From Stenotrophomonas indicatrix (GTDB lineage Bacteria > Pseudomonadota > Gammaproteobacteria > Xanthomonadales > Xanthomonadaceae): a stretch of DNA of 64,000 nucleotides. The position numbers were made by a program, and so were the translations under genes. The notes below the pieces were generated by a model. It was not told where the DNA came from. It did no database searches and was given only the letters and a program-made list of their open reading frames with translations. The number at the start of each line of letters is the position of its first letter. Within the stretch, counting starts at the first letter, position 1. The stretch lies in assembly GCA_041545745.1 (NCBI GenBank), contig CP168152.1:370001-434000 (forward strand), in the 5' to 3' direction. Positions 44,610 through 53,425 of this stretch are shown here, piece after piece.

Positions 44610-45704
44610 TCAACCGAGCATCTCCAACCCCCGCACTTCGGTGATACCCAGCCCCGGCACGTCGCTGATGCTGATCTCCGACTCGTTGAAGCGCACCCCG
44701 CCGCTGACCGGATCGAACTGCCCCAACGATGGGCCATCCAGGTCGACCTTGGTGATCACATCGCTCTTGGCTACCGCCAGATGTACTGCCGCGGCCACGC
44801 TGATGCTCGACTCGATCATGCAGCCGATCATGCACGGCACGCCGTAGATGCCGGCGATGTCGGCAATGCGGATCGCGTTGGACAGGCCGCCGGTCTTCAT
44901 CAGCTTGATGTTGATGATGTCGGCGGCGCGCTGCTGGATCAGGTCCATCACCTGGCTGGGGCTGAACACGCTCTCGTCGGCCATCACCGGAGTGTTGACC
45001 CGGTCGGTGACATACTTCAGGCCGCTGATGTCGGCGGCCTTGACTGGTTGTTCCAGCAGCTCCAGCACCACGCCTGCTTCTTCCAGCGTGCGCATCGCAT
45101 GCACGGCCTGCTTGGCGGTCCAGCCCTGGTTGGCGTCCAGGCGCAGCAGTGCACGGCCCTCCACGGCGGCATGGATCGCCTTGACCCGCTCGATGTCCAC
45201 GCCGATGTCCTTGCCGACCTTGATCTTCAGCGACTCGAAGCCGCGTTCGATCGCCGACAGCGAATCGGCCACCATCTTGTCGATGTAGTCCACGCTGATG
45301 GTGATGTCGGTGGTGATCACCGGGTCGCCGCCACCCAGCATCTGGTACAGCGGCGCGCCATGCAGCTGCGCCCACAGATCGTAGAGCGCGATTTCCACCG
45401 CCGCCTTGGCGCTGGTGTTGCGCTCCATCGCGGTCTGCACCAGCGTGCACAGGCGGTTGAGGTTGACCACCTCCTGACCGATCAGGCGCGGGGCGATGAA
45501 GTGGCGGATCGCTTCGATGATAGAGCCGTGGGTGTCACCGGTGATCACCGCAGTGGCCGGTGCCTCGCCGTAGCCGGTGTGGCCGGTGTCGGTGCGGATC
45601 AGCACCACCACGTCTTCCACGGTCTCCACGGTACGCAACGCGGTCTTGAACGGTGTTTTCAGCGGCACGCGCAGCATGCCGAGTTCGATGGCGGTGATCT
45701 TCAT
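44610..45704 (-). CDS. L-Ala-D/L-Glu-type dipeptide epimerase (enolase superfamily)
   Basis: Cytoplasmic enzyme of 364 aa that epimerises dipeptides such as L-Ala-D-Glu from murein. The enolase-superfamily residues are in order: the KxK acid/base lysines in LKIKVGKD, metal ligands RLDANQGW, LELLEQPV and MADESVF, and the second lysine in NIKLMKTGG. The ATG follows the stop of the NlpC/P60 gene with no gap, indicating an operon with translational coupling. Assignment to L-Ala-D/L-Glu substrates is from family likeness and context (YkfB of B. subtilis, YcjG of E. coli). Confidence 0.9.
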   Translation of the reverse strand: MKITAIELGMLRVPLKTPFKTALRTVETVEDVVVLIRTDTGHTGYGEAPATAVITGDTHGSIIEAIRHFIAPRLIGQEVVNLNRLCTLVQTAMERNTSAKAAVEIALYDLWAQLHGAPLYQMLGGGDPVITTDITISVDYIDKMVADSLSAIERGFESLKIKVGKDIGVDIERVKAIHAAVEGRALLRLDANQGWTAKQAVHAMRTLEEAGVVLELLEQPVKAADISGLKYVTDRVNTPVMADESVFSPSQVMDLIQQRAADIINIKLMKTGGLSNAIRIADIAGIYGVPCMIGCMIESSISVAAAVHLAVAKSDVITKVDLDGPSLGQFDPVSGGVRFNESEISISDVPGLGITEVRGLEMLG

Positions 45705-47150
45705 TCAGGGATTCTTGGCACGCAGGCGTTGGATGTTGGTGATGCGGTCGATGTAGCGGACGCTGTCGCTGGCCATCATCGGCTCCAGCGGCGTGACCGA
45801 TACGCCATTGAGATGGGCCTGCACACGCTTGCCGTCGGCGCCGAACCAGCTGCCGCCCGCGGTATCGTGGATCACCCAGGTGCGACCGTCGACGTGGCCG
45901 ATGGCCATCATCACGTGGCCGGGGATGTAGACCAGATCGCCCACCTGCAGATCGGTGACGGCACGGTCGCGCACGGCCTTGCCGTCCTTGCTGGTGAACG
46001 GCAGGCGGTCCAGCGCCGGGCTGATCGCCTGTGCGCTGGTATTGCGCGGCAACAGTACGCCGAAGCTGCGATAGATCTCCGATACGAATCCACTGCAATC
46101 GCGGGTGTCGTAGTCGTGGCCCCAACCGTAGCGCTCGCCGAGGAACTTGAACGATTGCTGCAACAGCAGGCGCGGGGTCAGTGGCAGGTAGTCGGCGGCG
46201 GTGTCCTGCGAGCGCGGCAGCAGCGCCGGCATCAGCTTCAGGCGGCCATCGGCCTCGCGCACCGGCAGCTGCACCACCCACGAGGCGTGCGCCTGTTGCC
46301 CGTTCACCGGTTCGGCGGAGGGCCAGTCGGCCAACACCGGCAGGCGCACGCCCATGTCCAGCTGCAGGCGCGATACGCGCGGTTCTTCGGGTGTGTAGGC
46401 GGTGTGCGCTGTGGCAGCGGTGACGATGCGGTACGGGCCCTTCGCGCCGTAGCCGAGCACCGTGGCCTTGTCACCGCTGGCCACCGCATCGGCTTCGATC
46501 CATGCGCTGTAGCGCTCGCTGTGCACGAACAGCCAGCGGCCGTCGGTGCTGCGGTGGACGACGGCAACCTTGTCACCCGGGAACAGTGCCGACTCCTGGA
46601 AGCGGTCGATGTCGGTGTCGCCGACCGTGCTGAAAACACGCTGGCGGGTGGGGAAGGTGCGCAGCGCAGCGCGCTTCACCACCAGCCCGTACGACGGTGC
46701 GACCTGCGCAGGAACCGCGTCGAGGCCGAGGTTGGCTTCGATTGCAGCCCGCAGGCCGGGGGCGATGGCTTGGCCCTTCTGGTCATACAGCGCCCGCTTG
46801 GGCCAGCTCGAAAGCGCGACGATGCTGTCGCGCACCTGCGTGGCGCTGAGCTGTGCGGGCAGCGTGGCGATGTCCTGGATGTGGCTGTCCTGGGCGCGCA
46901 TCCGCGCGTTCTGCGCATTGATCTGCGCGCGGTCCAGGATCGGTGCGTCGGCGTTGTCCAGCCGTGCGCCCCAGTAGTCCGGGGTGAGGTAGGCCTCATG
47001 CAGGCCGATCACGTAGGGCAGCGGGGCGCCGGGGTCGGGTGCTGGCGTGGCCGCCTGGGTGAATGCGGATGCGCCCAGCAGGCCCAGGGCCAGTGCCAAG
47101 GTCAACCGGTGCGGCCAGTGCCGACGCGGTTCGCGGGAAGCCAGGATCAT
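45705..47150 (-). CDS. NlpC/P60 (C40) endopeptidase with SH3-like domain, exported
   Basis: 481 aa. The N-terminal signal (LTLALALGLLGASAFTQA) is followed by an SH3b-type region (residues about 150-260: AALRTFPTRQRV, GDKVAVVHRSTDGRWLFVHS). The C-terminal NlpC/P60 domain carries DCSGFVSEIYR (catalytic Cys), PGHVMMAIGHV (His) and a third residue after it (WVIHDTAGG). This resembles gamma-D-glutamyl-L-diamino acid endopeptidases (YkfC type), which release L-Ala-D-Glu from stem peptides. The next gene, an epimerase, processes that product. ATG 47150 is chosen over GTG 47159 because GAGGAGG lies 10-11 nt upstream of the ATG. Confidence 0.9.
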   Translation of the reverse strand: MILASREPRRHWPHRLTLALALGLLGASAFTQAATPAPDPGAPLPYVIGLHEAYLTPDYWGARLDNADAPILDRAQINAQNARMRAQDSHIQDIATLPAQLSATQVRDSIVALSSWPKRALYDQKGQAIAPGLRAAIEANLGLDAVPAQVAPSYGLVVKRAALRTFPTRQRVFSTVGDTDIDRFQESALFPGDKVAVVHRSTDGRWLFVHSERYSAWIEADAVASGDKATVLGYGAKGPYRIVTAATAHTAYTPEEPRVSRLQLDMGVRLPVLADWPSAEPVNGQQAHASWVVQLPVREADGRLKLMPALLPRSQDTAADYLPLTPRLLLQQSFKFLGERYGWGHDYDTRDCSGFVSEIYRSFGVLLPRNTSAQAISPALDRLPFTSKDGKAVRDRAVTDLQVGDLVYIPGHVMMAIGHVDGRTWVIHDTAGGSWFGADGKRVQAHLNGVSVTPLEPMMASDSVRYIDRITNIQRLRAKNP

Positions 47151-47179
47151 GCGCTGCACACCCTCCTCGAATGCCTGTT

Positions 47180-47193
47180 GGAATATTTATTCC
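47180..47193. promoter_or_regulatory. Inverted-repeat operator (GGAATA-TT-TATTCC)
   Basis: Perfect 6-bp inverted repeat GGAATATTTATTCC, overlapping the -10 box of the minus-arm promoter (47184-47189). It is the best candidate site for the RpiR-type regulator encoded at 43478-44326. Confidence 0.6.
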
Positions 47194-47211
47194 TTTTGGC
47201 TTCGAAAGCAA
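47184..47211 (-). promoter_or_regulatory. Promoter of the peptidase-epimerase arm
   Basis: On the minus strand TTGCTT (47206-47211) and TAAATA (47184-47189) are spaced by 16 nt. Transcription would start near 47177, with GAGGAGG at 47162-47168 and ATG at 47150. Confidence 0.6.
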
Positions 47212-47212
47212 G

Positions 47213-47223
47213 AATAAATTATT
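47213..47223. promoter_or_regulatory. Second inverted repeat in the divergent region
   Basis: AATAA-A-TTATT, perfect 5-bp arms, about 30 bp (three helical turns) from the first repeat, placed on the side of the plus-strand genes. It could be a second regulator site or part of the plus-arm promoter. Confidence 0.45.
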
Positions 47224-47282
47224 GACCGGTCCCCCGGCCCGTGTTACACAGCCGTTACCACCCGCGCTTGGGAAGTGTCGCT

Positions 47283-48755
47283 GTGGATCCTGCCGTTCGC
47301 AAACCGTCTCTGCCTGCCGCTGCCGGCCTTGGTGCCGCGCTGCTGCTGTGGGCGTGCTCGGCAGGGGCTGCAGATCAGCGCAGTGCCATCGATCGTGAGC
47401 AGGAAACGCGGCTGATCGATCTGGTCGACAGCGGTCATTTCAGGGATGTCGATGCGACGTTCGCCGCAGACGGCGTGCCTCCGCCCGCCGACTTCCAGTA
47501 CGAGCGCATGCGCCGCATCCAACTGGATTTCAGCCTCGACGAAGCCGCAGCCAAGGCCGCCGTTCGCCGCTGGATTCCCGACCTGACCGACGAGGAATTC
47601 GCACGCTGGGACCAGCAGGGCCTGATCGAGCACTACGATATCGACGGCACACGCTGGTACTTCAAGCGCGCGCCCTCCAACCTGTTCCTGCTCAGCGACG
47701 AGGCGCGTGCGCGGCGCCGAGCCGATGCACCGATGCCACCGCCCGGCCCGAATGAAGTGCTCAATGCACATCACACGCGTGTGGTTGCTGCCGCCGAACA
47801 GAGCGGCAAGGCATCCGTGTTGCCGCAGCGCATCGAATTCACCCAGTCGCTGACGGTGAAAGCGGATGCCGTGCCGGCCGGCGAAACCGTACGTGCATGG
47901 ATTCCGTACCCGCGCGAGATTGCCGGCCAGCAGGAGCGCGTGCAGTGGATTGCCAGTTCGCCGGGCAAGGCGCGCATCGCCCCGGCCAGCACCCAGCAGC
48001 GCACCGCCTACCTGGAAGCCAAGGCGGTGGCTGGGCAGCCGACGCACTTTGAAATCCGCTATGCAGTGACGATCTTCGCGCGCCACATCGCCATCGATCC
48101 GACGAAGGTGCAGGCTACGCCGAATGATCCCGCACTGAAGCCCTATCTGGCCGAGCAGCTTCCGCACGTGCGCTTCACCCCGGCGTTGAAGCTGTTCTCC
48201 GATCAGGTGCTGCAGGGCGAGATACGCCCATATGAAGTGGTACGCAAGCTGTTCGCCGCCGTCGACCGCATTCCGTGGGCTGGTGCACGCGAGTACTCGA
48301 CCCTCAGCAACATCAGTGACTACGCGCTGCGCGCCGGTCACGCTGATTGCGGGCAGCAGACCCTGCTGCTGATCGCCCTGCTGCGCATGAACGGCATTCC
48401 CGCGCGCTGGCAGTCGGGCATGGTGTTCTCCGACGATGGCAGCGGCTACAACAACCTGCACGACTGGGGCCAGGTCTACCTGGCGCCGTATGGCTGGCTG
48501 CCGATGGATGTTACCACCGGCGCGCTGGCCAGCGACACGCCCGCGCTGCGTGACTTCTACCTGGGTGGCCTCGATGGCTACCGCATCGCCTTCAACGACG
48601 ATTTCGGCTTGGCGTTCGTGCCGGCCAAACAGCACTACCGCTCGGAAACGGTCGACTCGCAGCGTGGCGAGGCCGAGTGGTCAGGCGGCAACCTGTACTT
48701 CGACCAATGGAGCTATGACTTCCAGTGGCGGGTACTGCCAGCCGGGCAACGCTAG
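47283..48755 (+). CDS. Transglutaminase-like (papain-fold) exported protein
   Basis: About 490 aa with an N-terminal signal (PAAAGLGAALLLWACSAGAA; the WACSAG may be a lipobox or a plain cleavage site). A helical region follows (VDSGHFRDVDATF...), then a beta-rich part (RIEFTQSLTVKADAVPAG). The transglutaminase core has its triad in AGHADCGQQTLLLIALLR (Cys), YNNLHDWGQVYL (His) and GWLPMDVTTG (Asp). Members act as proteases or peptide-modifying enzymes. GTG 47283 with GGAAG 8 nt upstream is preferred to the longer GTG 47241. It heads the plus arm of the locus. Confidence 0.85.
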   Translation: MDPAVRKPSLPAAAGLGAALLLWACSAGAADQRSAIDREQETRLIDLVDSGHFRDVDATFAADGVPPPADFQYERMRRIQLDFSLDEAAAKAAVRRWIPDLTDEEFARWDQQGLIEHYDIDGTRWYFKRAPSNLFLLSDEARARRRADAPMPPPGPNEVLNAHHTRVVAAAEQSGKASVLPQRIEFTQSLTVKADAVPAGETVRAWIPYPREIAGQQERVQWIASSPGKARIAPASTQQRTAYLEAKAVAGQPTHFEIRYAVTIFARHIAIDPTKVQATPNDPALKPYLAEQLPHVRFTPALKLFSDQVLQGEIRPYEVVRKLFAAVDRIPWAGAREYSTLSNISDYALRAGHADCGQQTLLLIALLRMNGIPARWQSGMVFSDDGSGYNNLHDWGQVYLAPYGWLPMDVTTGALASDTPALRDFYLGGLDGYRIAFNDDFGLAFVPAKQHYRSETVDSQRGEAEWSGGNLYFDQWSYDFQWRVLPAGQR

Positions 48756-48805
48756 CGCGACACACCACCCCACCACCATTCAATTCTTGCAGGAGAGAGC
48801 AGGGG

Positions 48806-51805
48806 ATGAAGGCTTACATCATCAAGCGGGCGGCCTTGTGCGTCGCCCTCGGTACGTGTCTGGCAACGCTGGCACCCAGCGCATTCGCACAGGACGGCGC
48901 GGTCGTCGGTCGCCTGACCAGCGATGCGGGGCAGGTGCCTGCCGGCGCCACGGTCACGGTCCGCAATCCCGCCACCGGTTTCGTGCGATCGGTACAGGCC
49001 GACAGCAAGGGCAGCTATCGCATCCCGTTGCTGCCGGTCGGCACCTATGACATGGAGGTAAGCCTGCCAGGCGGTGCTGCCAGCCGCGTCGGCCAGGTCA
49101 CGGTCAGCCTGGGCAGCGCAACCACGGTGAACGTGCCGCTGGGAGCGGTCAGCACGCTGGGCACCGTGGAAGTGCGCGCGCCGCAGGTGGTGTCGATGGT
49201 GGACGTGAAGTCCACCGAGTCGGCCACCAACATCACCCGCGAAGAACTGTCGCGACTGCCGGTGGACCGTGACATCACCGCAGTGGCGCTGCTGGCGCCG
49301 GGTGCGGTGAAAGGCAAGGGCTCGCTGGGCGGACAGGGCATTTCCTTCGGTGGCTCGTCGGTGGCCGAAAACACCGTCTACATCAATGGCCTGAACGTCA
49401 CCGATTTCTATAATCGGGTTGGCTTCTCGTCGGTGCCGTTCGCGTTCTACCAGGAATTCCAGGTCAAGACCGGCGGCTACTCGGTGGAGTTCGGGCGCAG
49501 CACCGGTGGTGTCATCAATGCGGTCACCCGCTCGGGCAGCAACGACTTCAAGGCCGGTGCGGAACTGGTGTTCGAGCCGCGTGCTTGGCAGTCGCAGGCG
49601 CGCGATCGCTATGACGGCAAAGGCAGCCGCTACATCTCCGCCCGTCGCGACGACTATTCGCGCAGTGCACTGAATGTGTTCGCTTCCGGTGCGCTGGTGC
49701 AGGACAAGCTGTTCTTCTTCGGCATGTACGAGGCACGCGACTATCGTCCGACCTCGACCAATGACGCCGGCACGTTCCTCAGCCAGGGCAAGGCCGATGA
49801 GCCCTTCTGGGGCGGCAAGCTGGATTGGCAGATCACCGACAACCAGATGCTGTCGCTGTTCGGCTTCTCCGACAAGAACAAGACCCTCACAGACGTCTAC
49901 CGCTACGACTACGACGGCGGCGACATCGATGGCGAACGCAGCAACCAGATCGTCAACACGGTGGGCGGAAAGAACTGGTCTGGTACCTACAGCTGGCAGG
50001 TCAACAACGATCTGACCATGAAGCTGATGTACGGTGAGAACAAGCGCAACCGCGTGCAGAGCTCTCTGATGGACGAGAACTGCAACCGCGTGTTCGACAA
50101 CCGTACCGCGGCCCAGGGCGTGCCACCGAACCTTCAGGGTGACCGCAGCTGCACCAGCAGTTCGCAGCTGGAAGCGGCGCTGGATACGCGCAAGGCTGCA
50201 CGCGCCGACTTCGAATGGTCGCTCGGCAACCACCTGCTGCGCTTCGGCCTGGACCGCGAAGAGAACACCTCCGACTACGAGCGTGCCTATCCCGGTCCCG
50301 GTGGGCTGCGTTATGACATCTATTACCGGAATCCGGGCAGCCCGCTCAATGGCGGTACCGTACCTGCCAGTGGCCTGGTGGCACGCACCCGCCGCTATGA
50401 AGTGGCTGGCTCGTTCGAAACCATCAACTCGGCGTACTACCTGGAAGACAATTGGCAGGTCACCCCGAACTTCCTGCTCAACATCGGCGCACGCGTGGAG
50501 AGCTTCGACAACAAGGGCGGCGACGGCGACAGCTACATCAAGATCGACAACATGATCGCCCCGCGCCTGGGCTTCTCATGGGACGTGCGCGGTGACGGCA
50601 CCACCAAGGTGTTCGGCAACCTGGGCCGCTACTACCTGCCGGTGGCCAATGTCATCAACATCAAACAGGCTGGCGGCTTCCTCGATGAGCGCACCTGGTA
50701 CGAATTCCTGGGCTACACCGGGGCCGCCAACAACATCCCGAACCTGGGTGGGCAGATCGGCCCGGTCGACAATTCGCAGGGCGATGGCAGCGTGCCGGAC
50801 CTGCGCGCCGAGGTGAACCGGGACATGGACCCGGTCTACCAGGATGAGGCGATCCTCGGCTTCCAGCACATGCTGAGTGAATCGTGGTCGGTCGCCGCCA
50901 GCGTTACGTACCGGCGCCTGAGCAATGCCATCGATGACATGAACATCACCGCCACCGGCCAGTGCGGTGCGATTGACGGCGTGTGGATCATGGGCAATCC
51001 GGGGCGCACCAACACGGTGTGGGGCGATACCAATTGCGATGGCAGCAACGATGGCTGGATCGACATCGACACCTCAAAGGAAGGCTGGGCGCTGTATGAC
51101 GACGACGGCAATTACGTGGGCCAACGCGGCTGGGTGAAGCCCAAGCGCGACTACAAGGCGCTGGAACTGCAGGTCGACCGTGCGTGGGATGGCAAGTGGG
51201 GCTTCAATGCCTCGTATACGCTGGCTTACGGCCGCGGCAATGCGGAAGGTCCGGTCAACTCCGATACCGACTTTGCCGACGCCGGCCGCACCGAGAACTT
51301 CGACAATCCTTGGGTCAACTACCGCGGTTATGGCTACCTGGCCAATGATCGCCGCCATCAGTTCAAGTTCCGCGGCAGCTACGCGCTGACCGAGAACCTC
51401 AGCGTGGCGGCCACCCTGGGCGTGCAGTCGGGCAGCCCGATCACCCGCTTCGGCGCCGGCAATCCGTTCGACGATACCGATTTCCACAGCTACTACGTGT
51501 GCGTGTCCAACTGCCAGTCGACGGTGCCCTCTGAACGTGTGTTCGTGCATTCGCCGCGCGGTGGCGATGGCCGTACGCCGTGGACCTACGACCTGGACGT
51601 GAGCGTTTCCTACAAGGTGCCGATTCCCACCGACCTGCGCCTGAAGCTGGCGGTATACAACGTGCTCAACCAGCAGCGCGTGGTCACCGTGGACCAGGAC
51701 TACGAACCGCAGGACAGCATCGGCACGCCGAACACGATGTATGGCTACGGCACCGGTTTCCAGTCGCCGCGCTATGCGCAGCTGACGGTGACCTGGAACT
51801 ATTGA
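48806..51805 (+). CDS. TonB-dependent receptor, Oar-like
   Basis: Outer-membrane transporter of 999 aa. The order is: signal peptide to about residue 30 (ALGTCLATLAPSAFA); a carboxypeptidase regulatory-like domain (GAVVGRLTSDAGQVPAGATVT...YRIPLLPVGTYDMEV); a plug domain (STESATNITREELSRLPVDRDI, VYINGLNVTDFYNRVG, VEFGRSTGGVINAVTRSG); and a long barrel ending in a C-terminal aromatic residue (RYAQLTVTWNY). AGGAG precedes the ATG. In this locus it is the natural entry gate for peptides or muropeptides (inference). The substrate is not shown by sequence alone. Confidence 0.93.
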   Translation: MKAYIIKRAALCVALGTCLATLAPSAFAQDGAVVGRLTSDAGQVPAGATVTVRNPATGFVRSVQADSKGSYRIPLLPVGTYDMEVSLPGGAASRVGQVTVSLGSATTVNVPLGAVSTLGTVEVRAPQVVSMVDVKSTESATNITREELSRLPVDRDITAVALLAPGAVKGKGSLGGQGISFGGSSVAENTVYINGLNVTDFYNRVGFSSVPFAFYQEFQVKTGGYSVEFGRSTGGVINAVTRSGSNDFKAGAELVFEPRAWQSQARDRYDGKGSRYISARRDDYSRSALNVFASGALVQDKLFFFGMYEARDYRPTSTNDAGTFLSQGKADEPFWGGKLDWQITDNQMLSLFGFSDKNKTLTDVYRYDYDGGDIDGERSNQIVNTVGGKNWSGTYSWQVNNDLTMKLMYGENKRNRVQSSLMDENCNRVFDNRTAAQGVPPNLQGDRSCTSSSQLEAALDTRKAARADFEWSLGNHLLRFGLDREENTSDYERAYPGPGGLRYDIYYRNPGSPLNGGTVPASGLVARTRRYEVAGSFETINSAYYLEDNWQVTPNFLLNIGARVESFDNKGGDGDSYIKIDNMIAPRLGFSWDVRGDGTTKVFGNLGRYYLPVANVINIKQAGGFLDERTWYEFLGYTGAANNIPNLGGQIGPVDNSQGDGSVPDLRAEVNRDMDPVYQDEAILGFQHMLSESWSVAASVTYRRLSNAIDDMNITATGQCGAIDGVWIMGNPGRTNTVWGDTNCDGSNDGWIDIDTSKEGWALYDDDGNYVGQRGWVKPKRDYKALELQVDRAWDGKWGFNASYTLAYGRGNAEGPVNSDTDFADAGRTENFDNPWVNYRGYGYLANDRRHQFKFRGSYALTENLSVAATLGVQSGSPITRFGAGNPFDDTDFHSYYVCVSNCQSTVPSERVFVHSPRGGDGRTPWTYDLDVSVSYKVPIPTDLRLKLAVYNVLNQQRVVTVDQDYEPQDSIGTPNTMYGYGTGFQSPRYAQLTVTWNY

Positions 51806-51874
51806 GGACGCATCTGCGCGCCGCCCTGCGGGGCGGCGTGGTTTGATGACTGCCGACGCCTGACGGAGACTGCC

Positions 51875-53425
51875 TTGCATCGTCTGTTGCTACTGACCGC
51901 AGCACTGGTCGGTCCCGCTGCGCATGCGGTGGACACCGCACGCCTGGACGCCGATGCCGCCTTTGTGGTCCAGCACGAGCACCTGCCGGGGATGGCGATG
52001 GCGGTGGTCGAGGATGGCCAGGTGGTCTATCGCCATACCGAAGGTGCACGCGGTGACGGCGGCCGCATCGACGAGGACACGCTGTTCAAGATCGCCTCCA
52101 ACAGCAAGGCGATGACCGCCGCGCTGCTGGCCACGCTGGTGGAGCAGGGAAAGCTGCGCTGGGATGATCCGGTGCAGCGCCATCTGCCGGCGTTCCGCAT
52201 GCATGACCCATGGGTGGGCGAACACCTGCAGGTACGCGATCTGCTGATCCACAACAGCGGCCTCGGCCTGGGTGCCGGCGACCTGATGCTATGGCCCGAA
52301 CCCAATGCCTTCACCCGCGCCGATGTCATCGCCGGGCTGGCACACCTGAAGCCGGTCACCAGCTTCCGCAGCGGCTACGCCTACGACAACCTGATGTACG
52401 TGGTGGCCGGTGAGGTGGCTGCGGCCGCCGGTGGCAAGCCCTATGACCAGCTGATGCGCGAGCAGGTGTTTGAACCGCTGGGGATGACCCGTTGCCAGGT
52501 AGGCGCGTGGTCGGTGAAGCAGGTCGGCAATGTCGCCCAACCGCATGCGTGGCGCGATGGCCGCAACGTGGTGGTCGGTGGTGATGGAACGCAAAGCCCC
52601 GATCTGACGTCGATGGCGGCCGGTGGCATCCGCTGTTCGCTGCGCGACATGACGCGCTGGATGCAGGTGCTGCTGGACCCGTCGCTGGCACCGGCGTGGT
52701 TGGGCGCCGAGCAACGCCGCATGCTGTGGACGCTGCACATGCCGATGCCGTGGGGCGAACGCCAACGCGACTGGGAGAACGCCCGTTTCTACGGCTATGG
52801 GCTGGGGTGGCGGGTGTCGGACATGGACGGGCAGTGGAAGGTTGCACATACCGGTACGTTGTCGGGCATGTATTCCTCGCTGGCGCTGCTGCCGGATCGC
52901 AAGGCCGGTGTGGTGATGCTGATCAACGGCGAGGGCGAAGAGGCCCGTACCGCGTTGATGCAGTCGACGCTGAAACAGTTCACCGCGCCGGAAGACGCAC
53001 ACCCTGCCGCGTACTACCTGGCGGAGCTGGCGGCCGATCGAGCCATGCGTGCTGCCACGGGGAGTCGTGCGCCCTCCACCAGGGCTGCGCAACCGGCGGC
53101 TGCCACCGATCTGGCGCAATGGCAGGGACGCTACCGCGATCCCTGGCTGGGCCCTGCCTCGCTGTGTCCCACCGCGAACGGCCTGCGCTTCAGCGTGGAC
53201 AAGTCGCCCGCGTTGCACGCAACAGTGAAGCAGCTGGAAGGGCGCTGGCTGTTGCAGTGGGATACGCTGGAACCCTCGGCGCAGGCGTGGCTGAATCCCG
53301 GTGCAGACACGCCGACGCTGGAGCTGCGCGCCATCGATCCGGAGATCGACTTCAGCTATGACTTCCAGGACCTGCATTTCACTCGTACTGGCGATTGCCC
53401 TGGCACCGGCGGCCCACGCCGCTGA
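51875..53425 (+). CDS. Beta-lactamase-fold serine hydrolase (class C / D-aminopeptidase-like), exported
   Basis: 516 aa, TTG start with CGGAG upstream, and signal peptide MHRLLLLTAALVGPAAHA. The catalytic motifs are SxxK in IASNSKAMTAALL, YxN in GYAYDNLMYVVAG, and HTG in KVAHTGTLSGMYS. The C-terminal 130 residues form a separate domain (LAQWQGRYRDPWLGPASL) seen in related esterases and D-amino-acid peptidases. It may hydrolyse D-Ala- or D-amino-acid-containing peptides. Its 3' end overlaps the dipeptidase gene by 68 nt. Confidence 0.88.
   Translation: MHRLLLLTAALVGPAAHAVDTARLDADAAFVVQHEHLPGMAMAVVEDGQVVYRHTEGARGDGGRIDEDTLFKIASNSKAMTAALLATLVEQGKLRWDDPVQRHLPAFRMHDPWVGEHLQVRDLLIHNSGLGLGAGDLMLWPEPNAFTRADVIAGLAHLKPVTSFRSGYAYDNLMYVVAGEVAAAAGGKPYDQLMREQVFEPLGMTRCQVGAWSVKQVGNVAQPHAWRDGRNVVVGGDGTQSPDLTSMAAGGIRCSLRDMTRWMQVLLDPSLAPAWLGAEQRRMLWTLHMPMPWGERQRDWENARFYGYGLGWRVSDMDGQWKVAHTGTLSGMYSSLALLPDRKAGVVMLINGEGEEARTALMQSTLKQFTAPEDAHPAAYYLAELAADRAMRAATGSRAPSTRAAQPAAATDLAQWQGRYRDPWLGPASLCPTANGLRFSVDKSPALHATVKQLEGRWLLQWDTLEPSAQAWLNPGADTPTLELRAIDPEIDFSYDFQDLHFTRTGDCPGTGGPRR

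Noticed and set aside
44598..47225. Open frame of 875 codons on the plus strand opposite the epimerase and NlpC/P60 genes
   Set aside because: It spans two well-supported minus-strand genes, and the product is low-complexity Ala/His/Gln/Asp-rich shadow sequence.
48752..50233. Open frame of 493 codons opposite the TonB receptor gene
   Set aside because: Shadow frame; the receptor has plug and barrel motifs on the plus strand.
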